Assembly: GCA_027492485.1 (NCBI GenBank)
Contig: JAPUER010000066.1
Coordinates: forward strand, 96,514-160,513
Reading direction: 5' to 3'
DNA length: 64,000 nt
DNA from: Betaproteobacteria bacterium
GTDB taxonomy: Bacteria; Pseudomonadota; Gammaproteobacteria; Burkholderiales; Casimicrobiaceae
The notes beneath the pieces were generated by a model, which worked only from the letters and a program-made list of their open reading frames with translations, was not told the DNA's origin and did no database searches. The number at the start of each line of letters is the position of its first letter. The stretch's first letter is position 1. Below, one piece after another: positions 34,409 through 41,738 of this stretch. The position numbers were made by a program, and so were the translations under genes.

Positions 34409-35644
34409 GTGGCATTGTTTGCTTTCGAGGCGGTACGCCAGTCCGGCGAGCCAATATCCGCGCAGGTGGAGGCCGCCACCGAGGCTGAGGCCGTCGAACG
34501 GGTACGCGAGCAGGGACTCATCCTGCTCAAGATCCAGACCGCCGCCGCGGCAGCGATCGCCTCGCACCAGAAAAAGGCCGGCACCTTCGGCCGCCTGCTG
34601 GCGCCGCGCAAGATCAAACGCGAGCAGATCGTCAGCTTCACCCGCGATCTGGCCAACCTGATCGGCGCCGGCCTGCCGCTCGACCGCGCCTTCGAATTGC
34701 TGGTCGGACTGGCCGACACCGGCCCGCAGGCCAACCTGCTGCAGGACTTGCGCGACCGCGTGCGCGGCGGCAAGGCGCTGTCGCAGGCGCTGGCCGAACA
34801 TCCGAAGCACTTCGACCGGCTCTACGTGAACATGGTCCGCGCCGGCGAGGCGAGCGGCACGCTGGGGCCGGTGCTGGCGCGCATTTCCGAGTTTCAGGAG
34901 CGCAGCGCCGAGTTGCGTTCCAGCGTGCAGTCGGCGCTGCTGTACCCCATCGTGCTGGTCGGCGTCGCCGTGGTGGCGGTGCTGACCATGATCTTCTTCG
35001 TGGTGCCGAAGTTCGAGGCGACCTTTCGCCAGTTCGGCAAGGCGCTGCCGCCGGCAACCGAAAACCTGCTGGCGATGTCGCACTGGTTGCGCGACGACGG
35101 CTGGATGCTGCTGATCGGCGCCGCGGCGCTGGTGATCCTGATCCGCGGCCGGCTGCGCACGCCGCAAGGGCAACTGAACTGGCATCGCCGCAAGCTGACC
35201 CTGCCGGTGATGGGCGACCTGTTCAGCAAGATCGAAGTGGCGCGTTTTGCCCGCACGCTGGGCACGCTGCTGGGCAATGGCGTCAGCCTGTTGCCAGCGC
35301 TCACTATCGTCAAGGACACGGTGGATAACCGCGCGCTGGCCGGCTCGCTCGATGGCGTGCTGACGCGACTGAAGGCCGGTCAGGGTTTCGCGCGACCGCT
35401 GATGGAGACGGGGCTTTACCCCAAGCTCGCCGTGCACATGGTGGCGGTGGGCGAGGAGACCGGGCGCCTGGACAGCATGCTGATCAAGGTGGCGGACGTC
35501 TACGATCAGGAGGTCAACACCGCGCTCAAACGGGCGCTGGGACTGCTGGAGCCGGTGCTGATCCTGACCCTGGCCGTGGTGGTCGGCGGCATCATCTTCT
35601 CGCTGATGAGCGCGCTGCTGGGCCTCACGGAATTTAATGTCTGA
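34409..35644 (+). CDS. gspF: Type II secretion platform protein GspF
   Basis: GspF is the inner-membrane platform that couples the ATPase to pseudopilin assembly. The 411-aa protein contains two T2SSF repeats (residues ~70-195 and ~270-400) and three hydrophobic helices (~170-195, ~225-240, ~380-405). Typical lines are FTRDLANLIGAGLPLDRAF and ARTLGTLLGNGVSLLPALTI. GTG start three bases after the gspE stop. Confidence 0.95.
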   Translation: MALFAFEAVRQSGEPISAQVEAATEAEAVERVREQGLILLKIQTAAAAAIASHQKKAGTFGRLLAPRKIKREQIVSFTRDLANLIGAGLPLDRAFELLVGLADTGPQANLLQDLRDRVRGGKALSQALAEHPKHFDRLYVNMVRAGEASGTLGPVLARISEFQERSAELRSSVQSALLYPIVLVGVAVVAVLTMIFFVVPKFEATFRQFGKALPPATENLLAMSHWLRDDGWMLLIGAAALVILIRGRLRTPQGQLNWHRRKLTLPVMGDLFSKIEVARFARTLGTLLGNGVSLLPALTIVKDTVDNRALAGSLDGVLTRLKAGQGFARPLMETGLYPKLAVHMVAVGEETGRLDSMLIKVADVYDQEVNTALKRALGLLEPVLILTLAVVVGGIIFSLMSALLGLTEFNV

Positions 35645-35728
35645 CCGGTGGTCAAAATGCGTCTGACGCAGCGATGTCGAGTGATTGGCTTTTCGATCAA
35701 AGCGCCAGTCGATATGGGCGGCGGCCAG

Positions 35729-35758
35729 AATTTTCAGAAAGTCGACTTTCTGAAAATT
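35729..35758. promoter_or_regulatory. Perfect 30-bp palindrome upstream of gspG
   Basis: Centred on GTCGAC (35741-35746), both 15-base arms are exact reverse complements, with arm sequence AATTTTCAGAAAGTC. It lies in the 253-base gap between gspF and gspG. It could be a repressor site, a transcript-processing or terminator hairpin, or the end of a small repeat; an AAGCCC block at 35767 echoes the intergenic motif at 18312-18343. Confidence 0.6.
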
Positions 35759-35897
35759 GCGCCGCAAAGCCCAGTAAAATCGGCGTTTTATGGAAGAAGC
35801 TGATTGTCAGGGCCAGCATTACTGCCTGTTGTCGCCAAATTTCCCCGCCTTTCCAATTCCCACCGCAAACACACCCTGCATCGATCCGGAGATTGCC

Positions 35898-36326
35898 ATG
35901 AACAACAACAAATACCAGCGCGCGCAGCGCGGCTTCACGCTGATGGAGCTGCTCGCGGTCATCGTGATCATCGGCGTGCTGGCGGCGACCATCGGCAGCC
36001 GCTTCCTCGGCCAGACCGAGAAGGCGAAGGCAGGCGCCGCCAAGGCAGAAATGGGCCAGATCGTGCAGGCGCTCGACCTGTTCAAGCTCGAAGTCGGCCG
36101 CTATCCGAGCGCGCAGGAAGGCCTGGAAGCGCTGATCAAGAACCCGGGCAACCTGACCAACTGGAGCGGTCCGTACTTCCGCAAGGACAACATCAAGGAC
36201 CCGTGGAACAACGACTACAAGTACACCACGCCCGGCCCGAACAACACGCCGTTCGAGCTGAAATCGCTCGGCGCCGACGGTAAGGAAGGCGGCGAGGCCG
36301 AGAACGCCGACATCGTCAAGAGCTGA
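35898..36326 (+). CDS. gspG: Major pseudopilin GspG
   Basis: GspG is the main subunit of the T2SS pseudopilus. The 142-aa prepilin has a short leader cleaved after G12 (RG|FTLMELLAVIVIIGVLAA), Glu at +5, and a C-terminal calcium-site region with NNDYKYTTPGPNNTPFELKSLGADG. A GGAG box lies 6 bases before the ATG. The 5' gap with its palindrome suggests this could be a second transcription start in the cluster. Confidence 0.95.
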   Translation: MNNNKYQRAQRGFTLMELLAVIVIIGVLAATIGSRFLGQTEKAKAGAAKAEMGQIVQALDLFKLEVGRYPSAQEGLEALIKNPGNLTNWSGPYFRKDNIKDPWNNDYKYTTPGPNNTPFELKSLGADGKEGGEAENADIVKS

Positions 36327-36342
36327 TTCTCCGCAACGAATC

Positions 36343-36873
36343 ATGACCGTGGCCGGCCACCCGCGCACCGCCGGCGGTGACGCAGCGCTTGCGGCCGTTT
36401 TGCGCGACTGCCGGTCGTCGCGCGGTCGCCGCCTTGGCACGGCGGGCTTCACCATGCTGGAGCTGCTGGTCGTCATCGTGCTGATCGGCGTGCTCGCCGC
36501 AATCTCGCCACCCCTGTTTTCTAACAGCGTCAGCGCCGCCGAGCAGCGCGCGCTGGCGCGCAGCGTCGCCCAGACACTGCGTTTCGCGCGCAGCGAGGCG
36601 GTCGCCAACCGCACCGACGTCGGCGTCGAGTTCAATCTGCAGGACCGTACCTTTCAGTTGCCCGGCGGCAAACGCAAAGGCAAGTGGCCGGAGAACATCG
36701 CGCTTGAGCTCACCACCACCGCCGCCGAAACAGTCGACGAAAAACATGCTTACGTCCGCTTTTACGCCGATGGTGGCTCCACCGGCGGGCGCGTCACGCT
36801 CAAGTACAAGGAGCGCGAGTACCGCATCGACATCAGCTGGCTGACCGGCCACATCGCGATCGAAGAAGCATGA
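36343..36873 (+). CDS. gspH: Minor pseudopilin GspH
   Basis: The prepilin motif TAG|FTMLELLVVIVLIGVLAA is cleaved after G35, with Glu at +5. The 35-residue leader is longer than usual, with a polar, Arg-rich segment; an internal start is possible but no better ribosome site is seen. After the helix comes the GspH-type fold (ALARSVAQTLRFARSEAVANRTDVGVEF). It overlaps gspI by four bases. Confidence 0.88.
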   Translation: MTVAGHPRTAGGDAALAAVLRDCRSSRGRRLGTAGFTMLELLVVIVLIGVLAAISPPLFSNSVSAAEQRALARSVAQTLRFARSEAVANRTDVGVEFNLQDRTFQLPGGKRKGKWPENIALELTTTAAETVDEKHAYVRFYADGGSTGGRVTLKYKEREYRIDISWLTGHIAIEEA

Positions 36874-37295
36874 GCCGCGCCGCGCTGCAACGGGTTGGCG
36901 GCTTCACGCTGCTGGAAGTGATCGTCGCCGTGATCATCGCGGCGCTGTGCCTGTCGGCGCTGGCGCAGGTGTTCGCCACCGGCGTCCGCGCCGCCGGTAC
37001 CGCGAGCGACTACACGCGAGCCACCACCCTGGCGCAATCGCTGCTTGCCGGTGCCGGCGTGGAAAAGGCGCTGGAAGACGGATCGGAGGGCGGTACCACG
37101 GCGGACGGCAAGCTGAGCTGGTCGGTCACCGTTGCCGCCGAGCCCACCGACGACGCCGATGCACTGATCCGCCCGCCGCTGGAACTGAAGCGCGTGATTG
37201 CGCGGGTTAGCACCGTCGAGGCCGACGCCGGCGTGACACGGCCGCGCGTTGTTGAACTGAGCACGCTGCTGGCGGTGCCGAGGCCGACGCCGTGA
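36870..37295 (+). CDS. gspI: Minor pseudopilin GspI
   Basis: The 141-aa prepilin is cleaved after G11 (GG|FTLLEVIVAVIIAALCL), with Glu at +5. GspI starts the pseudopilus tip complex with GspJ and GspK. ATGA overlap with gspH and GTGA overlap with gspJ indicate coupled translation. Confidence 0.9.
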   Translation: MSRAALQRVGGFTLLEVIVAVIIAALCLSALAQVFATGVRAAGTASDYTRATTLAQSLLAGAGVEKALEDGSEGGTTADGKLSWSVTVAAEPTDDADALIRPPLELKRVIARVSTVEADAGVTRPRVVELSTLLAVPRPTP

Positions 37296-38005
37296 CGACC
37301 GCCTGCCGCAGCCGCGTGCATGCCCGTGGTTTCACGCTCATCGAGCTGCTCGCCGCCATCACGTTGCTCGCCCTGCTGACGGCCATCCTGATGGGAACGG
37401 TGCGTGGCGCCGAGCGCTCGACGTCGGCCGCCACCGACGTAGTGGAGCGCACCGAGCAATATTCGCGAGCCCAGGCGTTCCTGCGCGAGCATTTGGCCGG
37501 CGTGCTGCCGATGCGCTGGCGGCGCGAAGTCGGGCAACCGCTGAAGTTCGCCGGCCGCGCCGACAGCCTCGTCTATCTGGCGCCGATCACCTCGCAGATC
37601 GCCATCGGCGGCGTCAACTGGTGGCAGCTGACGCTGGCGAAGACGTCGGGCAACCCGCCGCGCGGGCAACTGGTGTTGCGCCGCGCCGCACCGGACCCGG
37701 AAGAAAAGGCGGTACCCGAGATTCCCGCCGCCGACGCCATCGTGCTGGCCGACAACATCGAATCGATGACGCTCGCCTATTTCGATCCGGGCGACGATCC
37801 GCTCAACAACCCCGACGCCGGCACCTGGCGCGATAGCTGGGACGAAAACTCGCGGATGCCGACCATGATCCGCATGCGCGTGGTCGAGCAGGGCGGCCGC
37901 CAGTGGCCCGATCTCACCGTCGCGCTCAAGCTGACCCAGGCGCTCGGCTGCAACTTCGATTTCCAGCGTCAGCGCTGCGTCATCCAGGGCGTCGCCAACC
38001 GATGA
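37292..38005 (+). CDS. gspJ: Minor pseudopilin GspJ
   Basis: The 237-aa tip pseudopilin is cleaved after G13 (RG|FTLIELLAAITLLALL), with Glu at +5. The rest resembles GspJ: VVERTEQYSRAQAFLREHLAGVLPMRWR and a closing Cys pair (CNFDFQRQRC). GTG start overlapping gspI. Confidence 0.92.
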   Translation: MTTACRSRVHARGFTLIELLAAITLLALLTAILMGTVRGAERSTSAATDVVERTEQYSRAQAFLREHLAGVLPMRWRREVGQPLKFAGRADSLVYLAPITSQIAIGGVNWWQLTLAKTSGNPPRGQLVLRRAAPDPEEKAVPEIPAADAIVLADNIESMTLAYFDPGDDPLNNPDAGTWRDSWDENSRMPTMIRMRVVEQGGRQWPDLTVALKLTQALGCNFDFQRQRCVIQGVANR

Positions 38006-38979
38006 AACGCTGGGCCCGCAATCGAGCACGCCGGGCGCACCAGCGGGGTATCGCGCTGATTCTGGTGCTCGGCTTGGTCATTTTTCTGACGGTCATTGCG
38101 CTTGCCTTCGGCGACAATCAGCGCGTCGGCACCCAGATTGCCAGCAACACCGTGCAAATCGCCAAGGCGCAGGCGGCTGCCGATGGTGCCGTGCATCGCA
38201 TGGTTTACGAGCTGGCCCGACCGCGTGCGACCGACGCCCAGGCGGCGCTGGCGCAATGGAAGGCCGACGGCGTGGTTCACGAATGGACCGAAAACGGCTT
38301 GCAGATTGCCGTTTCGGCCAAAAATGAGGCTGCTAAAATCGATTTGAACTTTGCTGCCGAGCCGCTACTCAAACAGGTATTCGTTTCCGGCGGTGCCAGC
38401 GAAGAAGAGGCCGACGCAATCGCCGCGGCAGTCAAAGACTGGACTGACGCAGACAATTTGAAACGGCCAAATGGGGCAGAAGCTGACGACTATCGTGCGG
38501 CTGGCAGAAAGGTGCTGCCAGCGAACGACTTTTTCATCGCAATCGAGGAACTTCAAAACGTGCTCGGCGTAAGCCCGAAACTTTACAACGCGGTTGCGCC
38601 TTTGTTGACCGTCAATGCACGCTCGCCGGGGATCGATCCGCAGTCGGCGTCGCTGGCGGTCATGCGGCTGCTGCCGGGCATCGACTTGGCGCAGGCACAG
38701 GCATGGATCGAGCAGCGCGACCAGGCATTGCGCGACGGCCTTAGCGTCCCGCCGATTCCATTTAGCAGCCCCTATTTTGGCGGCGGGCAGACCGCCGTGC
38801 GTATCCGCTCCGATGTGCAGACCGCTGCCGGCGTCAAGGCATCGCGCGAGGCAAGCGTGCGTCCGCAAGGGGTGCAGCGCGGCCGACCGCAGTTCTATCT
38901 GTGGCAGCGCGGCTGGCCGGCCGATGCGCTGCCGGTGAGCAAACCCGAATCGACTTCTGCCGAGGCAATCCGTGGCTGA
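38002..38979 (+). CDS. gspK: Tip pseudopilin GspK
   Basis: The 325-aa GspK is the largest pseudopilin and caps the tip. The leader is cleaved after G16 (RG|IALILVLGLVIFLTVIAL) and, as usual for GspK, position +5 is not Glu. The alpha-helical domain includes AAAVKDWTDADNLKRPNGAEADDY and FFIAIEELQNVLGVSPKLY. It starts in ATGA overlap with gspJ. Confidence 0.93.
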   Translation: MKRWARNRARRAHQRGIALILVLGLVIFLTVIALAFGDNQRVGTQIASNTVQIAKAQAAADGAVHRMVYELARPRATDAQAALAQWKADGVVHEWTENGLQIAVSAKNEAAKIDLNFAAEPLLKQVFVSGGASEEEADAIAAAVKDWTDADNLKRPNGAEADDYRAAGRKVLPANDFFIAIEELQNVLGVSPKLYNAVAPLLTVNARSPGIDPQSASLAVMRLLPGIDLAQAQAWIEQRDQALRDGLSVPPIPFSSPYFGGGQTAVRIRSDVQTAAGVKASREASVRPQGVQRGRPQFYLWQRGWPADALPVSKPESTSAEAIRG

Positions 38980-40366
38980 CGCGCCCGGTTCCGCTGCAGG
39001 CGCGCCGGCCGGCTTCAACCAGGCGGCCGGCGAATTTTTGCGCTGGTGGAAGCAGCACCTGCTCGAATGCGTGCCGGCATCGCTGCGCGCCCGGATGGCG
39101 CAAGCGCGGCGCCCGGCCATGTGGTCGGCGGTGGACGACCGCTTCTGGCCCGCGGCGGCAGCGCTTGATGACGGCAAACCGTTTTCGCATTCCGCGCTCG
39201 CCCAGCGGGGCGGCGGCGATGTTGCGCTGGTCGCCGGCGAAGCCAATGGCTTCCGTCGCGACGTGGAGCTGCCGCTGGCCGTCGAATCGCGCCTTGCACA
39301 GGTGCTTGGCTACGAGATCGACCGGCTCACGCCACTCCGAGCCAGCGAGCTTTATTACGATTTCCGGGTCAAGGATCGCAATCCGGCAGCCGGCGTGTGC
39401 ACTGTCGAACTGGTGGCGGTGCCACGGTCGCGTGTAGCGCCCATGCTGGAAACGGCCAGACAGCGTAACCTGAATGTGTCGCGTCTGCTGCTGGCGCCGA
39501 CTGACGTCGACACCTCGCTTGACCTGCTGGCAGCCACCAGGACGGTCGACGAAACGGGTGAGCGCTACGGTTGGGTGAATCCGGCATTGGCGGGCTTGTG
39601 CGCGGTACTCGCGCTCGCCCTGGTTGCCGTGCCGCTGTGGCAGATGCGGCAGCAGGTGATCGACCTGATGCCGGTGGAAACCAGTGCCCGCGCCGATGCC
39701 GAGATTGCCAGCGCCATGCAGCGCCAACTCGAAAAGCAGATCGCGGAGTACAACCTGCCGCTCGCCCGCAAACATGCCGCGCCACTGGCCATTCAAGTGC
39801 TCGACGATTTGAGCAAACGCCTGCCGGAAGACACCTGGGCGCAGTCGCTGGAGATTCGCTCGGTGCCGAACCAGAAGACGCGCGAAATCGTGCTGCAAGG
39901 CGAAACCGGTAGCGGTGGCAAGCTGTTGCAGATCGTGCAGGAATCACCGCTGATCAAGGATCCGGCGTTCAAGGCCACCATGACCCGGGTGACACCTACT
40001 GCCGAGCGTTTCCACATTGCCGGTGAGTTGGTTGCGGCTGAATTGCCCAAACCGCTGCAACTCTCCGACGCCGCCGCGGTGACCACCGTACCGGTGGCTC
40101 CGGCGTTGCCGGCCGGTGCGCCGGCAACAGCGAAGGCAGCCGCCCCGGCTGCGCCCGCCACGACGGCGACCAGTGCGCAACCGCCGGCCACTGCCGCAAC
40201 ACCCGGCGCAATGCCATCGCCTGCCGGTCCGGGGGCAACGGTGCCAGGTGCGGCGGCACCGGACGCGCGGCGACCGACGACGACTCCACCGACGGCTGCC
40301 GCCGTCGCTGCACCCGCGTCGCCGCCCGCCGCCGCGCCGGCAACCGCTGCGGAGAAGAAACAATGA
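38972..40366 (+). CDS. gspL: Type II secretion protein GspL / PilN-like
   Basis: GspL links the ATPase to the inner-membrane assembly. Residues ~1-190 form the cytoplasmic part (VELPLAVESRLAQVLGYEIDRLTPLRASELYYDF is an actin-like/PilM-type tail segment), a membrane helix lies at ~203-225, and a periplasmic ferredoxin-like domain follows (DDLSKRLPEDTWAQSLEIRS). A ~100-residue Pro/Ala/Thr-rich tail ends the 464-aa protein. GTG start, 8-base overlap with gspK. The cytoplasmic domain is shorter than in full-length GspL. Confidence 0.88.
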   Translation: MADAPGSAAGAPAGFNQAAGEFLRWWKQHLLECVPASLRARMAQARRPAMWSAVDDRFWPAAAALDDGKPFSHSALAQRGGGDVALVAGEANGFRRDVELPLAVESRLAQVLGYEIDRLTPLRASELYYDFRVKDRNPAAGVCTVELVAVPRSRVAPMLETARQRNLNVSRLLLAPTDVDTSLDLLAATRTVDETGERYGWVNPALAGLCAVLALALVAVPLWQMRQQVIDLMPVETSARADAEIASAMQRQLEKQIAEYNLPLARKHAAPLAIQVLDDLSKRLPEDTWAQSLEIRSVPNQKTREIVLQGETGSGGKLLQIVQESPLIKDPAFKATMTRVTPTAERFHIAGELVAAELPKPLQLSDAAAVTTVPVAPALPAGAPATAKAAAPAAPATTATSAQPPATAATPGAMPSPAGPGATVPGAAAPDARRPTTTPPTAAAVAAPASPPAAAPATAAEKKQ

Positions 40367-40980
40367 CCTTGCCGACAGGCGTTCGCGGGCGCGCACTCGC
40401 TGCGTTGCTGCTGTTGCTCGCCGCGCTGCTGGTGGTCGCCGCCGTGGCCGTGCCGGCCTATGTCCTGTACACCCGCTATGACAATGCCCGCACTGCAGCG
40501 GAAGAGCGCATTGACCGCTATCGTCGGGTCGCGTCCATGCGGGGCGATTACCAGCGCGCGCTGGATGTACTCAAAGCGCGTGAATCGAGCCGGTTTTTCC
40601 TGAAGAATTCGGCGCCGAACCTGGGTGGCGCGGAACTGTCCGACATGGTGCGCCCCGCACTCGAAAGCAGTGGCGCTCGTCTGACCTCGATTCAGCCGGT
40701 GACGGTCAAGGATGAAGCCGGTTTCCGGTTGTATTCGCTCAACGTCGGCTTTAACGCAACGCCGGCAGCGCTGCAAAAAACCCTTTACGCGCTGGAGACG
40801 GCCGTCCCATACCTGTTTCTGGAGAGCGTGACGCTTCGCGCCACGGTGCCGCGCGGATACAAACCGCCGCCCAATCAGGAACCGGAGGTTTCCGCCCAGG
40901 TCGAGATTCAGGCCTATGGCCCCAAGGATGCGGCGCGCGGCGCCCGGCCTGCCGGCGGCGCGACGGGGACACCAAAGTGA
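40363..40980 (+). CDS. gspM: Type II secretion protein GspM
   Basis: The 205-aa bitopic protein has one N-terminal helix (residues ~10-35) followed by a coiled segment and a small ferredoxin-like periplasmic domain (PALESSGARLTSIQPV, ALQKTLYALETAVPYLFLESVTL), the GspM/PilO-like layout. It partners GspL. ATGA overlaps on both sides. Confidence 0.88.
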   Translation: MTLPTGVRGRALAALLLLLAALLVVAAVAVPAYVLYTRYDNARTAAEERIDRYRRVASMRGDYQRALDVLKARESSRFFLKNSAPNLGGAELSDMVRPALESSGARLTSIQPVTVKDEAGFRLYSLNVGFNATPAALQKTLYALETAVPYLFLESVTLRATVPRGYKPPPNQEPEVSAQVEIQAYGPKDAARGARPAGGATGTPK

Positions 40981-41738
40981 GCTTCCGATGGTTCGGTGCG
41001 CGCAGCGGGCTGATTGCGCTCGCCGCCGGACTTGCGTGTGGCCTCGGCGTGGTGTCGGAGTGGGGCGCGGGGCTGCTGTTGCCAGCGCATGCGACGCTTC
41101 CTGCTGCGGGCAAACAAGACACCGCCAGCGTGCTGCCGGACTTTCGCCTGGGCACGGACGCCGGCACGTATGCGCAGATCGCCGACAAGCCGCTGCTCAA
41201 TCCATCCCGCAAGCCGGCGCCGGCACAGGTGGTGGTGGCGGTGACCGAACCACCGAAACCGCAGATCAGGCGTGGCCTCTATCAGCTGGTTGGCGTGACC
41301 GACCTCGGCGCGGTCAAGATCGCCCAGGTTCGTGAGTCGTCGAGCAACCGCATCACTAGCGTCCGCGAAGGCGATTCCTTGCAGGAGTTTACGGTCCAGC
41401 AGGTCAGCCCGGATCAAGTTGTGCTGACCTTCCAGAACGAAACCGACGCGCTGACGCTGCCCAGTTTTACGGCGTCGTCGCGAGTACCGCCAGCGCCGCG
41501 TCCGGCCGTTTCCACTCAGCCTGCGGCGCAAGCCGTAGCGATGGCGGCGCCGCAACCGACTACAGCAGTTCCGCCGGCAAACGCTGCGCGGCCAGCTATC
41601 GCGTCGGCGCGGTCTGCGAATCCGGTGGATCGCAACGCAGTGCTTTCCCCGACGCCACTTCCCAACGGTCAACCCTATACAACCGCGAATGCCGAAGCCT
41701 TCATCGAGGCGCGGCGGCGTGCGCGTTTTGGACAATGA
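40977..41738 (+). CDS. GspC/GspN-like bitopic protein (first copy)
   Basis: The protein has an N-terminal helix (residues ~8-30) and a periplasmic homology region of the GspC/XpsN type: VLPDFRLG, KPLLNPSRKPAP, EPPKPQIRRGLYQLVGVTDLGAVKIAQVRE, and VREGDSLQEFTV. A Pro/Ala-rich tail replaces the PDZ or coiled-coil domain of classical GspC. Its place between gspM and gspD equals XpsN of Xanthomonas, which bridges the inner-membrane complex and the secretin. It is a close paralogue of the gene at 44127. Confidence 0.82.
   Translation: MSFRWFGARSGLIALAAGLACGLGVVSEWGAGLLLPAHATLPAAGKQDTASVLPDFRLGTDAGTYAQIADKPLLNPSRKPAPAQVVVAVTEPPKPQIRRGLYQLVGVTDLGAVKIAQVRESSSNRITSVREGDSLQEFTVQQVSPDQVVLTFQNETDALTLPSFTASSRVPPAPRPAVSTQPAAQAVAMAAPQPTTAVPPANAARPAIASARSANPVDRNAVLSPTPLPNGQPYTTANAEAFIEARRRARFGQ

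Noticed and set aside
33377-35767. Minus-strand frame of 796 codons opposite gspE and gspF
   Set aside because: Antisense shadow; gspE and gspF motifs are unambiguous on the plus strand and the frame is His/Arg/Gln rich without domains.
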